From CAVRUD01 sp963849635 (GTDB lineage Bacteria > Chloroflexota > Chloroflexia > Thermomicrobiales > UBA6265), in the NCBI GenBank assembly GCA_963849635.1, contig CAWKIA010000042.1, positions 9,164 to 73,163 of the forward strand: 64,000 nucleotides of DNA. The letters are read 5' to 3'. Below are positions 16,189 to 26,465 of this stretch, in pieces (position 1 is the first letter of the stretch; the number at the start of each line of letters is the position of its first letter). Under the pieces are notes generated by a model. The model did no database searches. It worked only from the letters and a program-made list of their open reading frames with translations, and was not told the DNA's origin. Both the position numbers and the translations under genes were made by a program.

Positions 16189-19100
16189 CTAGCGCTGCAC
16201 CCAGCGGATGTACTCCGGCACCTCGTCCGGTTCGAGAGGAGGAGCCAGGAAGTAGCCCTGGCCGTAGTCGCAGCCCATCTCGCGCAGGCGGCCGAGCTCG
16301 TCCGCGGTCTCTATCCCCTCTGCCGTGACCCGCAGACCCAGGTCGTGGGCCAGGCTGACGAAGGTCCGCACGATCGAGAGGCTGGGCCAGTCCATCGCGA
16401 TCTCGCGCACGAAGGAGCGGTCGACCTTCAAACCATCGAAGGGCAGGCGGCGCACCAGGCTGAGGGCGGAGGCGTCAATGCCGAAATCGTCGATCGCCAG
16501 CATCACGCCCGTTGCCTTCAGGGTGTGGAGCGTCTCGGTGGTGATCCCGGCCGCTTCCAGAATGGTGTGGCCGGTGACTTCAAGCACCAGCCGCTCCGGG
16601 GCGATGCCGTGCGTGCGCAGGAGGCCGCTGATCATGCCGGCCAGGCCCGGCTGGCGCAACTGGCGGGCAGACAGGTTCACCATCACCACCGGGGCGCCAT
16701 CCGGTGGCTGCCCCGTGGCTCCTGGCCCGAATCGTCTTCCCGGAACGGGGCCGGCGGGTGGACCGGCGTATCGGGGTGGCTGGGCAAACGCGGGGTAGGG
16801 TGGATAGGCGGTCTGGGCGGGTACCGCCGAGGCGATACCGGGATAGCCCGGGTGCCCGGCTGGAGGCGGGTAGCCTGGGTAGGCGACCGGTGGGTAGGGC
16901 TGTGGATACGGAGGGTATCCATAGGGCGCCGGCGCCGGGTAGGGCGGATAGGGAGCGTACCGCGGATAGGCACCGTACGGGCCGTACTGGAGTGGATCGG
17001 TGGCGTACCCGGCCTGGCCGGGGTGCCCGCCAGGGAACGGGGAATGCCAATGTCGCCCAGGAGCATCCTGGGCGCCGGGGTGGGGAGCCGTGTCTCGTGC
17101 GGCGTAGCCGGGGTAGCCAGCCAGGCCACCGGGGGCACCGGGCGGCGGAGTGGTTCGGGCAGCCGTGCCGAGGGGCCAGTGAGCGGCGGCGGCCAACGCA
17201 GTGGCCAGCACCCACTCCCCGATCGAGGTGATCTGGCCGCTCTCCTCGGCCAGGCTGAGGAACTCCGCCGGGGCAACGAGCCCGCGGGCGGGGTGCTGCC
17301 AGCGGACCAGGGCCTCGAAGCCGACGAGGGCCCCGCTCGCCAGCGCGATCACGGGCTGGAAACGGAGGCGAAGTTCGTCGCGCTCCAGAGCGTGGCGCAG
17401 GTCGGATTCCAGGCCCAGCCGGGTCAGCACCTCCACACCCATCGCAGCGTCGAAATTTGCCGCCTGGCCGCGGCCACTGGCCTTGGCCTGGTAGAGGGCG
17501 ACATCGGCTTCCCGCAGCAGATCCCCGGCGGTGGTAGAGACGGCGGAGGTGCGGGCGATGCCGACGCTGGAGTCGATCCGGACCTCTGTCCCATTGAGAT
17601 CGAACGGCGCGCACAGGGACGCGATCAGGCGGTCCGCCGCCGCTTCCGGCTGGGCATGCGCCATTTCGACGATCGCCACGAATTCGTCGCCGCCGAATCG
17701 CGCCAGGAACTCACCCTCGCGCAGGACGGTGGAAAAGCGTTCCGCCACCTGTTTCAGAAGAAGGTCGCCCGCCGCGTGGCCGAGGCCATCGTTGACGCGT
17801 TTGAACTGGTCTAAATCAAGGAGCAGGACGGCGATCGGCGCGTCGATGTCTACCTGGTGGCCGGTCAGCAGGGCGTCGAGTTTCTCGCTGAAGGCCGTCC
17901 GGTTGGGCAGCCGGGTAAGGGGGTCGTGGAAGGCCTGCCAGCGGAGGCGGCTTTCAGATGCTTTGCGGTCGGTGATGTCGTGGAAGTTGACGACGATGCC
18001 GGCCACGGTAGGGTCGGTCAGCAAGTTGGTGTGGATCGCCTCTACCCAGCGCCATTCCTGGTCGCGGCCCTGGAAGCGGAGTTCGACGGTCACCGGCCGC
18101 TCCGGCTCCAACAGCACCCGGCCCAGCGACTCACCCGCCATAGCGACATCGTCGGGATGGGTGGTCAGTTGGGCCTGGCCGATCATCTCCTCCGGGCGCC
18201 AGCCCAGCACCCGCTCGACCGAAGGGCTGGCCCAGGTGACCGTGCCATCCTTGGCCAGGATGCAGATGGCGTCGGTTGCATGGCGCACCAGCGCGAGGAG
18301 ACGCTGGTCGCTGATGCGGCGAGCCTCGGCGTCGGTCGGGCTGGCGTGCGTGTGGTGACTGGCGGTGATATCGGTCATGACGCCACACCGGGAGAGGGGA
18401 GCCCCAGACCCATCGCGGATCAGCGTGGTTTCGTCCCGGATCCAGATGACGCGGCGGTCACGGGTGATCATCCGGTAGTCTGACCGGAACGGCTCCCCTG
18501 TGGCGTCGGCGGCCGCGACCTCGGCCAGGACGCGGCCCCGGTCTTCGGGGTGGAGCGCCTGGGCCCAGAGGGACGGATCGGCCAGCCACTCTGCCTGGGT
18601 GTAGCCCAGCAGCGGCCAAACCTGCGGGCTGATGAGGGAGACCTGATGGTACGACGGGATGCCGGGCTGGGCGCCGCAGACGTAGGCGATCCCCGGTCCC
18701 TGGCCGACCAGCTCCCGGCAGCGCTCCTCGGTCTCGCGCAGGCGCTGGACCAGGAACCCGTGCCGGAGCGGGGGGGAGATCTGCTCGACGAGATCCTGGA
18801 CGACGGCGACATCCTCCGGCCGGAAAGGCGTAAGCGGCTCGTCGCGGGTCAGCGCGAAGGCGCCGATGACCCGCCGCCCCTGGCCGCCGGCGGCGTCCCC
18901 CGCGGATGAAGGCGAGTCGGTGAAGATGGGCACGACGATCAGGCTCGAGCGCGCGAGGAGGGCATAGCCGTCGCCGAATTCCGGCCGGACCAGATCAGCG
19001 GCGGTTGAACCGCCCTGCGCGATGAACTCCCCAATGGTATGGGCGTAGAACGGTTCGCCGTGACTGACCACCTGCCCGCAGATGCCCTGTTCGATCGGCT

Positions 19101-19404
19101 GTGGCCAGCGGCCGACCACGTTCAGGGCAATGACCTGGTCGGGGTGGACGACCCTACCGGATTCGATCCAGCGCCCGTCGGCGGAGCACGGCCGGATCTG
19201 GCAGCTGCTGCCCAGGGCCCTGGCGGCAATCTCGGCGATGGCCTGGACGAGTTCCGGGCGGTCGAGTGGCAGCTTGCCGACCCTGGTCGCAACGCCGTTG
19301 GCGGCCGATGTGAGCGACTCTTCACCGGTCGCCTCGATCCGGGTATACCCATTCCCGGCGGGAGGTGGGGCCGGAGCGTGTCGAGCCGGTTCGACCAAGG
19401 GCAT
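16189..19404 (-). CDS. GAF-PAS-PAS-GGDEF-EAL cyclic-di-GMP signalling protein with a 160-residue insert
   Basis: An unbroken 1071-residue frame. GAF-like domain at about 60-215, PAS domains at about 240-350 and 375-485 (the second ends VNFHDITDRKASE), GGDEF domain with ARFGGDEFVAIV near residue 571, and EAL domain starting GFEALVRWQHPARG near 697. The GGDEF site looks active. In the EAL domain the first Glu and NLSARQ Asn are kept, but the usual E-x-T-E reads EVTGH and DDFGTG reads DDFGID, so phosphodiesterase activity is doubtful. About 160 residues rich in Pro, Tyr and Gly (roughly 748-905) interrupt the EAL domain between WVLATALAAAAHWP and VVMVNLSARQL. No membrane segment is visible, so it acts in the cytoplasm. 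Confidence 0.85.
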   Translation of the reverse strand: MPLVEPARHAPAPPPAGNGYTRIEATGEESLTSAANGVATRVGKLPLDRPELVQAIAEIAARALGSSCQIRPCSADGRWIESGRVVHPDQVIALNVVGRWPQPIEQGICGQVVSHGEPFYAHTIGEFIAQGGSTAADLVRPEFGDGYALLARSSLIVVPIFTDSPSSAGDAAGGQGRRVIGAFALTRDEPLTPFRPEDVAVVQDLVEQISPPLRHGFLVQRLRETEERCRELVGQGPGIAYVCGAQPGIPSYHQVSLISPQVWPLLGYTQAEWLADPSLWAQALHPEDRGRVLAEVAAADATGEPFRSDYRMITRDRRVIWIRDETTLIRDGSGAPLSRCGVMTDITASHHTHASPTDAEARRISDQRLLALVRHATDAICILAKDGTVTWASPSVERVLGWRPEEMIGQAQLTTHPDDVAMAGESLGRVLLEPERPVTVELRFQGRDQEWRWVEAIHTNLLTDPTVAGIVVNFHDITDRKASESRLRWQAFHDPLTRLPNRTAFSEKLDALLTGHQVDIDAPIAVLLLDLDQFKRVNDGLGHAAGDLLLKQVAERFSTVLREGEFLARFGGDEFVAIVEMAHAQPEAAADRLIASLCAPFDLNGTEVRIDSSVGIARTSAVSTTAGDLLREADVALYQAKASGRGQAANFDAAMGVEVLTRLGLESDLRHALERDELRLRFQPVIALASGALVGFEALVRWQHPARGLVAPAEFLSLAEESGQITSIGEWVLATALAAAAHWPLGTAARTTPPPGAPGGLAGYPGYAARDTAPHPGAQDAPGRHWHSPFPGGHPGQAGYATDPLQYGPYGAYPRYAPYPPYPAPAPYGYPPYPQPYPPVAYPGYPPPAGHPGYPGIASAVPAQTAYPPYPAFAQPPRYAGPPAGPVPGRRFGPGATGQPPDGAPVVMVNLSARQLRQPGLAGMISGLLRTHGIAPERLVLEVTGHTILEAAGITTETLHTLKATGVMLAIDDFGIDASALSLVRRLPFDGLKVDRSFVREIAMDWPSLSIVRTFVSLAHDLGLRVTAEGIETADELGRLREMGCDYGQGYFLAPPLEPDEVPEYIRWVQR

Positions 19405-20382
19405 GATGGACTCCAGAGCGCGGACTGGACCAATAGGCCTATGTCACCCCGTTACGGTACGCCACAGATCCCATTTGGTACTACCACCCAGGGTACTAGA
19501 ATGATCGGATAATGCCGGTCCGTTGGTCCTAGGAATAGTGGAATCTACAAGGTACGTACGCCAATTGCAGCGGCGGGCTTCACGCATTCCCGAACACTCG
19601 CCAGCATATTGGGATGGCGACCACGGTATACGCTTTCTGGATGAGCATAACGTAGCAATAGACGGGCCGCAGGAGATATTGACGTGATGCTAATGGATTT
19701 CTTTACATTCTCAGATCTGGCCGACGACGAAGACCGGTACCGGTGGAATGCACCGGAAATGACGGGGTTCTCCCTGATTAGAGGGAGGCTTCCAGCGGTA
19801 CGGAGTGATTCGTGTATAGGACCTTCGGCGCGGTCCCCGCTCATACCTGGTACTCAGGTTCTAATCCATGGCCGCGAGACTCAGCCCTTGGTACAGTCTG
19901 AACACCCCTAGGAACCACACGCATGTGTCGTCTGCGCTGCAATCCTCTCGCCACGTTGCCGTCTCACACATCGTCGGGGGGCGCGTCATATTGGCAACTC
20001 CGGTGAGACGCACCCTCGCCGGAGGGTCATGACCGGACCGAACTGCCCCACCGCACCCTCGGACGGTCGCAGCAACCTGGGCGCCGCACTTCGCCTCCGA
20101 TGCTCCCCTCGTTCCTCCTCATCCATCGAAAATCGGCGCGGCGCCCGCCCCACCTCCGGATACTCCGGAGGTGGGGTCGGTGCGTGTGGTGCCCATGAGG
20201 ACATGAGCATTTCGGTCGACGGTAACGGTGGGATGTTTCGGTGTGGGCCCGCCAAAACCGCCGATGTCCCTGTCCGCGCTACCATTGAGGGAGACAGTCC
20301 TGGCACCTGACGCATACCGGCCCGCCAACACGCTCCGCCTCGAACCTTCGACCGGCCGTCGCCTACGTCACCGAGCACGCCC
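19405..20382. other. Intergenic region of about 980 bp without a convincing gene
   Basis: Base composition is less GC-rich than around it. Short open frames (for example 19684-19911 plus and 19545-19844 minus) have no family match and weak starts. The region separates two divergent genes, so it should hold both promoters; a strong hairpin at 20148-20176 is the only structure I can see. Confidence 0.5.
20148..20176. terminator. Perfect 13-bp hairpin with a 3-base loop
   Basis: CCCCACCTCCGGA (20148-20160), loop TAC, then TCCGGAGGTGGGG (20164-20176). Found 200 bases upstream of the MalT-like gene. No T-tract, so it may be a regulatory structure, a protein-binding site or a terminator. Confidence 0.6.
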
Positions 20383-23323
20383 ATGAGCACCGCCGCCGTC
20401 ACTCCCCTCTCCGCCGTAACCGACCTGCCGCCGAGCACCCCGGCGCTGCACGGGCTGCCGTCGTTCCAGGCCAGGCCACACATCTTTCCCGCCAAGCTGG
20501 CGGCTCCGCCGGTGGCGCCGGGCGCCATCGTGCGCGAGCGGCTGCTGGCCCGGTTGGACGCCGGTATGGTCGCCGGGGCGCCTTTGAGCGTCATCGTGGC
20601 GCCGGCCGGCTGGGGGAAGACGACGCTCCTCTCCGCCTGGGCGGCCCGCCTGGCGGAGCGGGGCCATGGCGTCGCCTGGGTCGCATTGGATGGGCGCGAT
20701 GCCGATCCGAACCGGTTCTGGTGGACGGTCGTCTCTGCCCTGGAGCGGGTCTCGCCGGGCATCGGGGCGGGGATCATGCCGCTCCTGAACCTCCCGGATC
20801 CATTGCCGGAGACGGCGGTCGCGGCGCTGTTGACGGCGACCGAATCGGTCGCCGCTCAAGCCGCTTCGGGTGGACCACTCGTGCTCGTGCTCGATGATTT
20901 GCACCTCGTGGAGCACAACTATGCCCGGCTGGGGCTGCCCGGTCTGGTGCAGCAGTTAGGCCGGGCGGGATCATCGGCCGGAGTTCATCTCGTACTGGCG
21001 GGGAGGTCGGATCCGCCGGTGCCGCTCGGCCGGTTGCGGGCATCAGGCGCCCTCACCGAGTTGCGCGTCGCCGATCTGCGCTTCGACGCAGAGGAAGCAG
21101 CCGCCTTCCTGACCGGCACCATGACGCTCGATTTGCCGCCGGCGCAGGTTGCCGCCCTGACCACTCAGACCGAGGGGTGGGCGGCGGGCCTGCGTCTGGC
21201 GGCCCTGTCGCTCAAGTCGGGTAGTTCCCCGCTGGCGGGTGCCCTACCTGGGCGCGATGTCCGCGTGACCGGTAGCAACCGGGCCGTCGCCGACTACCTC
21301 CTGGAGGAGGTCTTCGGTTGCCTGTCGGAATGGGACCGCGCCTTCCTGCTCCGGACCTCTGTGCCCGACCGCCTGACCGGTCCCCTCTCCGACGCCTTGA
21401 TGGCCGGCGCCAATGGGTCGAACGGAGCCGGCAACTCCGGAGGCACCGGCGAAACCGGTTGGGAAACGCTGGAACGGCTTGAGCGAGCGGGCCTCTTCTT
21501 GATGTCGCTCGACGCCGATCGGCGCTGGTATCGCTATCACCGGCTGTTCGCCGACTACCTCCGCGAGCGACTGGGCCGGGAGCACGGCGAGGCCGTGCCG
21601 GAGCTCTACCGGCGCGCCGCTGCCTGGCACGAGCAAGAGGCGATGCTGGTCGAGGCGATAGATCTTCTCATGGCCGCGCCCGACTACCCCGCCGCCGCCG
21701 ACCTGATCGCCCGCGTTGCCCCGACGATCCTCTGGTCCTGCGGCGAGGTCGCCACCATGCGCCGCTGGCTGGACGCCCTGCCGGACGCCATCGTCCGCGC
21801 CGATCCTCGCCTCTGCCTCGCCCACGCCTGGTCCCTGACTCTCAGTGGCGACATCGCCGAGGCGGAAGCGCGCCTGGCTGATGCCGAAGCGACGACCGAG
21901 AGACGGCAAGAGCGGCGAGACGGCGAGACGGCAAGTGTCGACGAAAGACTCCTTGCCGTCTCGCCGTCTCGCCGCCTCGCCGACTCCGTTAAGGGCGAGA
22001 TCGCCGCCGTGCGTGGCCGGATCGCGGCCTTGTCCGGCGATCTGGCGGAGACCGCCCGGTATGCCCGGGAGGCGCTGGCCGCGCTGCCGGCGGATGATCC
22101 TCTGCGGGGTGACGTGGCCCTGAATCTGGGGTTCGCCGCTCTGGGAGAGGGGGACATGGCTGGGGCGGAGCGGGCCTACGCCGAAAGCGAGCGGGCCTCC
22201 CGCCGGGCCGGGAATGAGCGCACCGCCCTCCTGGCGGTGCGTTACCGGGCGGCGCTGGAGCTTGCCCGCGGTCACCTGCGTCGTGCGACCCAGATCCTGC
22301 GCGAAGTCCCTGGACGAGCTGGCCGACCGTGAGGTGCTGCCTCCGGCGGCGGGTCTCCTGTATGTCGGGCTCGGTGAGATCCTCTACGAGCAGAATGATC
22401 TGGTCGCGGCTGAGGAGCACCTGCGCCTGGGCCTTGCCCTGGGGCAGCGCGGCGGTGACGTCAAGATCCTCCTCCCCGGCCACATCGCCCTGGCCCATCT
22501 CGAACAGACTTGGGGTCAGACGGGGAGGGCGGAGGAGACGATGGCTCTGGCGGCCCGGATGATGCCGAGCCCTTTCCTGGCGGCGGCCCAGGCTCGGCTG
22601 GCGTTGGGCTGCGGCACCAGGGTGGAAGCCGAGCGCTGGGCCCGGGAGGAGGGGCCGGACCTCGCCACCCCGGCCAGCCAGGCGCGGGAGTTCGAACTGG
22701 CGACCCTGGCCCGGCTAAACATCACCCGAGGCGACTTCGCCGCCGCGGACGATCTGGCCGACCGCCTCTACGAGCGGGCCGAACTCGACGGCCGCACCGG
22801 CGGCATGGCGGAGGCGCTCATCCTCCGTGCGCTCATCGCCGGGGCGCGGGGAGGCGCCGTTGATGCCGTTCGGGCCGCCGACGCCCTCGCCCGGTCGCTG
22901 GAGATGGTCGCGGCCGAGGGCGCTCAACGGGCCTACCTCGACGAAGGCCCACCGATGATCGCCCTGCTGACCGCGCTCCGCGACGAGGCGCGCCGCGGAG
23001 CGCGGCGCCTGACCTCGGAAGCCAGCGCCCATCTAGACAAGATTCTGGCGAGCGCGCCGGAGCGTTCAGAGGCGCAGCCCCAGGCCAGTCAGGCCACCAC
23101 CTCCGACGCGAACGCGACCCTTCCCGAGCCGTTGACGCCGCGCGAGCTGGAGATCCTCCGCCTGATCGACGCCGGGATGTCCAACCGCGAGATCGCGGAG
23201 CGCCTCTTCGTCAGCGTCGGCACCATCAAGACCCACACCCACCGCGCCTACGCCAAGCTCGACGTCACTGGCCGGACGCAGGCATTGGCGCGGGCGAGGG
23301 CGGTGGGGTTGCTTGTGTCATGA
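20383..23323 (+). CDS. MalT-like LuxR-family STAND transcriptional activator (one frame break)
   Basis: ATG 20383 starts MSTAAVTPLSAVTDLPPS. A STAND ATPase follows: Walker A APAGWGKTTL at residues 73-82, Walker B LVLVLDDLHLVE at about 166, then a winged-helix region (WYRYHRLFADYLRERL) and TPR-like repeats. One frame break near 22310 joins REVPGR... to SLDELADREVLPPAAGLLYVG. The C-terminus, LTPRELEILRLIDAGMSNRE and VGTIKTHTHRAYAKLDV, is a LuxR HTH. The protein is expected to oligomerise on an inducer and activate transcription. A 23-bp inverted repeat is embedded in the coding region at 21913-21974. Confidence 0.85.
21913..21974. repeat. 23-bp perfect inverted repeat inside the MalT-like coding region
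   Basis: The 23 bases 21913-21935 (beginning CGGCGAGACGGCGAGACGG) are exactly reverse complementary to 21952-21974, with a 16-base spacer. In protein this is the hydrophilic stretch RRDGETASVDERLLAVSPSRR, which lies between TPR units. It looks like a small mobile palindrome that inserted in frame. Confidence 0.8.
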
Positions 23324-23367
23324 CGACGGTATCGGACGTGCCCTCAGCCAGTTGACCGTAGACGGAC

Positions 23368-23814
23368 CTACCGCAGTGGAGGGCGATCTTCGATCACGTT
23401 GAGGCTGGTCCGGTCGAGCAGGAGCACCCCAAGGTCTGGCACCCGAAGGAAGTCGCCGTCCGTGGTCACGACCTGCACCCGTCGTTCCAACGCCGTGGCC
23501 GCGATCAGCGTATCGATGTCGCCGATCAGACCCGTGCCCCGCGGTCGACGCATCGTCAGGCGCAAATCGGCGTAGCGTTCCAAAATCGGGTAGGTGAGAA
23601 AGAACGGTCGGATCTCGCCCACGAGATCGTGAAGCCCCTGATGGTGAATGGAGAAGTGCGCCGACGGCTTAAGGTACTCAACGACCTCGCCGTAGACGAG
23701 GATGCTGGTCGCTGCCTCATGGGCGACTAGCCACGGCCGCATCAGGGCTGAGGCCGCGGGACGGTCGTGCAGGAGCGCGGCGAGCGGTCCAGCATCGAGC
23801 AAATATCGCCTCAC
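23368..23814 (-). CDS. PIN-domain ribonuclease toxin (VapC-like)
   Basis: 148 residues with the acidic residues of the PIN fold in order: MRRYLLDAGPLAALL (Asp7), ILVYGEVVEYL (Glu), GDIDTLIAATAL (Asp) and VVTTDGDFLRV (Asp). VapC toxins cleave RNA, often tRNA or rRNA. The start overlaps the end of the upstream small gene by four bases, so the two are coupled like a VapBC module. Confidence 0.85.
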   Translation of the reverse strand: MRRYLLDAGPLAALLHDRPAASALMRPWLVAHEAATSILVYGEVVEYLKPSAHFSIHHQGLHDLVGEIRPFFLTYPILERYADLRLTMRRPRGTGLIGDIDTLIAATALERRVQVVTTDGDFLRVPDLGVLLLDRTSLNVIEDRPPLR

Positions 23815-24083
23815 AGGTTCTCAATCGGCGGTGTGGGCGTACTCTCATGCCGAATCCGGTCGAGCGCGGCGACGGTCTCGTCCCAGTCCAGGTCGCTCCA
23901 CGACCCGATCGCCGCGAGTGCCTTCTGGAGCGTCTGGTCGGAGGTAGTCCGCTCGTCGACATCTTCTTCGGCGAAGAAGTGCGTCACCTCACGTCCGTTT
24001 TCGGTGGCACGGACACCGACCAGGGCCTGGTCAGGATGGAGAGAAAGTACCGGGATCGGGGCTTCGACGTGTTCCTTGGCCAT
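23811..24083 (-). CDS. Antitoxin-like partner of the PIN toxin
   Basis: 90 residues starting MAKEHVEAPIPVLSLHPDQALVG, with an AGGAGG ribosome binding site ten bases upstream. No known DNA-binding fold is obvious; the C-terminal half is acidic and helical (LQKALAAIGSWSDLDWDETVAALDRI), as in antitoxins that wrap their toxin. Assignment rests on the four-base overlap and position upstream of the PIN gene. Confidence 0.6.
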   Translation of the reverse strand: MAKEHVEAPIPVLSLHPDQALVGVRATENGREVTHFFAEEDVDERTTSDQTLQKALAAIGSWSDLDWDETVAALDRIRHESTPTPPIENL

Positions 24084-24202
24084 TGCGGCTACCTCCTGGG
24101 GTAACCGTCGCAGTTTAACAGCTAGGTAAGGTCATACGAGTATTTCAGGAAGGCAGATCGACTGTTCCTCTACGCCAGGACGCCTGGCGCAGAACATGGG
24201 TT

Positions 24203-24346
24203 GTCATCCTGAGCCTGCGAAGGTCTTGGCCACCACGCGGCCTTTGCTGCCGGCCACGGCCCCACGCGGTGGAAGGGGATCCATGCGTCCGCAAACGAGC
24301 ACGAAGGCGCTAATAGCGCCAAGATCCTTCGCAGGCTCAGGATGAC
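24203..24346. repeat. MITE-like element with 27/28-bp inverted ends
   Basis: GTCATCCTGAGCCTGCGAAG at 24203 and its reverse complement at the right end (24319-24346) pair over about 27 bases with one unpaired base. The 144-bp unit has no gene. Sequences of this type (TCATCCTGAGC...GCGAAGGATCT) are, to my knowledge, widespread interspersed repeats in bacteria of this kind. Confidence 0.75.
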
Positions 24347-24401
24347 GTCGGGGCGGGGAACCAGGGGGTAAGGGCCGTACCGGAAACGACGCCGCCTGAC
24401 G

Positions 24402-24427
24402 CCCCTCTCCACCGCAGTGGAGAGGGG
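24402..24427. terminator. 11-bp hairpin between phoX remnant and MITE
   Basis: CCCCTCTCCAC, loop CGCA, then GTGGAGAGGGG. It lies 22 bases beyond the stop of the minus-strand phoX remnant, so it may terminate that transcript; it also looks like a common short interspersed palindrome. Confidence 0.6.
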
Positions 24428-24449
24428 GTAGGGGGTGAGGTCGTGCACC

Positions 24450-25626
24450 TTAAGCCGGCGCCGACCCAATCTTCGCAATGCCACTGCTGGCGGTGATCAC
24501 CACAACGCTCGGTCGAGGCGGACCGTCGCCGGTCGGCCACTGGGAGGTCGGCTCCTCGTAGGTGCCGCCTTCGCCGGGGTGCTGGATAGAGGCGAACAGG
24601 GCGGTGTCGTCCGTGTTGAAGACCGGGCCAGAGACCTCGGCGCCCGTCACGGAGGAGAAGAACTGCTTGGCGTAGCCGCGCTCATCGCCCTCGGTCGGGA
24701 CGGCGAAGAGGCCGTCGTTGCCGGGCAGGGAGTTCGGCATGCCGTCGGTCGAGAGCCACAGGTTGCCGGACGTATCGAAGGTGATGTTGTCCGGCGAGGC
24801 GAACGGGCTCACGAGCTCCGGTGTCGAAGCCACCGTAGTAGGTGCCGCCGGCGGCCGGATCACCCGCCAGGATGAACATCGCCCAGTCGAAGGTGGTGGC
24901 GCCGTGGTCGTTGCCGGCCTCGGTCAGCTCGATGATGTGACCGGTGTAGTTCTCCGGGCGCGGGTTGGAGCGGATGGTCTCCTCCCAGGTCCGGTTGGAG
25001 TTGTTGGTGCAGACCAGGTAGACCTTGCCGGTCACCGGGTTGGTCTCGAAGTCCTCCGGCCGGTCCATCTTGGTCGCGCCGACCGCGTCCGCCGCGAACC
25101 GGGCCCGGACCAGGACATCGGCCTGGGAAGTGAAGCCGTTGGCCTCGGTGAGCTCGCCCTCGCCGAAGACCAGCGGCAGCCACTCGCCCGTGCCGTCGTC
25201 GTTGAACTTGGCGACGTAGAGGGTGCCCTCATCGAGGAGGTCCATGTTGGCCGCCCGGTCGTCCGGGTTGTAGGAGCCGGCGGTGACGAACTTGTAGGCG
25301 TACTCGAAGCGGGAGTCATCGCCGGAGTAGAGCGCGACCTGGCCTGTGACCGGGGAGATCGCCGTCGTCAGGCCCTCGTGCTTGAAGCGGCCGAGCGCGG
25401 TCCGCTTCTTTGGGGTGCTTGTTGGATCGTAGGGATCAAACTCGACTCCCCAGCCGAAGCGGAAGGGTTCGTTCGGCTCCTGGGTGAGGTCGAAGCGCGG
25501 GTAGAAGGTCTCCCACTGGCGCTCGGTGGCGCCCTCGGTCAGCGCCTGGCGCTCACCGTCGATGAAGGCGGGATCGTCGGGGGAGAGCTCCGCCAGGTTG
25601 GCGAAGTACTGCTGGCAGTAGTTCTA
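24450..25626 (-). pseudogene. phoX: PhoX-type alkaline phosphatase, 5'-truncated and with one frame break
   Basis: From 25626 the frame reads CQQYFANLAELSPDDPAFID, FRFGWGVEFDPYDPTSTPKK, TALGRFKHEGLTTA, SGDDSRFEYAYKFVT and FNDDGTGEWLPLVFGEGELT, then PEDFETNPVTGKVYLVCTNN. A break near 24830 joins to SPFASPDNITFDTSGNLWLS and DGMPNSLPGNDGLFAVPTEG, ending near GIAKIGSAPA. All are hallmarks of the calcium/iron-dependent PhoX family. The Tat signal and about the first 200 residues are missing: a TAG stop lies just before the first codon shown, and the sequence beyond 25627 is unrelated. This is therefore a deletion remnant. Confidence 0.75.
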
Positions 25627-26465
25627 CAATACTCGGCCGTTGGTCCTACGATGGACCGATCTCGACTATGCCGGCGACGGCGCGCTAGCCGCCGATTGAC
25701 CGGCGAACCGTGAGCCCATGGATGCCCCGCGCGTCTGATTATGGCCGGGGCGGTGGGAACAACTGCAGGGAGTCGCGCGCGAGGCAGGGAATCCAACACG
25801 ACAGCCTGATCGCCTCGGGTGAGGCGAATACCGGCAAGTGGGGAATCAGGAGGGCGGTTTTGCGCTCACACCGCGATATAGAACATATGTTCTTTTGGTA
25901 TTGATGTCAAGTGACTCCGATCTGGAAGATGAACCTGGGCTGCCGGCTTCTTGTCGGATAGGAAGCGAACAAGCGTCGGCTGAAGTCGTGATCACCTCGA
26001 CGCCGTCGGTCGAGAGCAAGCTCGTTTCGCGTCGGCAATGGGGCAGTTAGGCGGCGGGCATGATGCACCGCATTACGTGACGGATGAGCGGTCGGAACGG
26101 GTCGAGGAGGAAGTCCGTGCTTGGCGAATTCGCTGACCGGGGTACGATCAATTTCGGCCGTGCTACCGGACTTGGGAGAAGCCCTGACTCGGCAACAACT
26201 GTGCGGTGTGCACGGCATCGGCGGCAAAAGGCCGGGGCGGCACCAAGAACCAAGGCCATCCCGGCCAGTGCTCCTGCGCGGACCTCTCGCGATGTGCATG
26301 GGCGGACCCGTCGACCGCTTGGCAAGGCCCCTACGTTTGCTCAGAAAGATGCTCTGTTGCCCGCTCGCCATTTGTGGCACCATTCGCGTGATCACCCTAC
26401 ATCGACGCTTCGCGCGCTACGCCGCGAACGTCCTCAGTTCCGTTAACCACGGTGGCACCAAGGCA
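25627..26465. other. Intergenic region of about 840 bp without a recognisable gene
   Basis: Composition drops in GC in the centre. Small open frames on both strands lack family signals. It contains a perfect GAAC-AT-AT-GTTC palindrome at 25881-25892. The junction at 25626 is where phoX is cut off, so the region may be the scar of a deletion or insertion. Confidence 0.45.
25881..25892. promoter_or_regulatory. GAACATATGTTC palindrome (LexA-box-like)
   Basis: A 12-bp perfect palindrome fitting the Gram-positive type SOS box GAAC-N4-GTTC. The nearest genes are more than 500 bases away, so it may be coincidence. Confidence 0.25.

Noticed and set aside
19684..19911. Small open frame MMLMDFFTFSDLADDEDR in the 19.4-20.4 kb gap
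   Set aside because: No ribosome binding site, no family match and an unrelated overlapping frame on the other strand; not supported.
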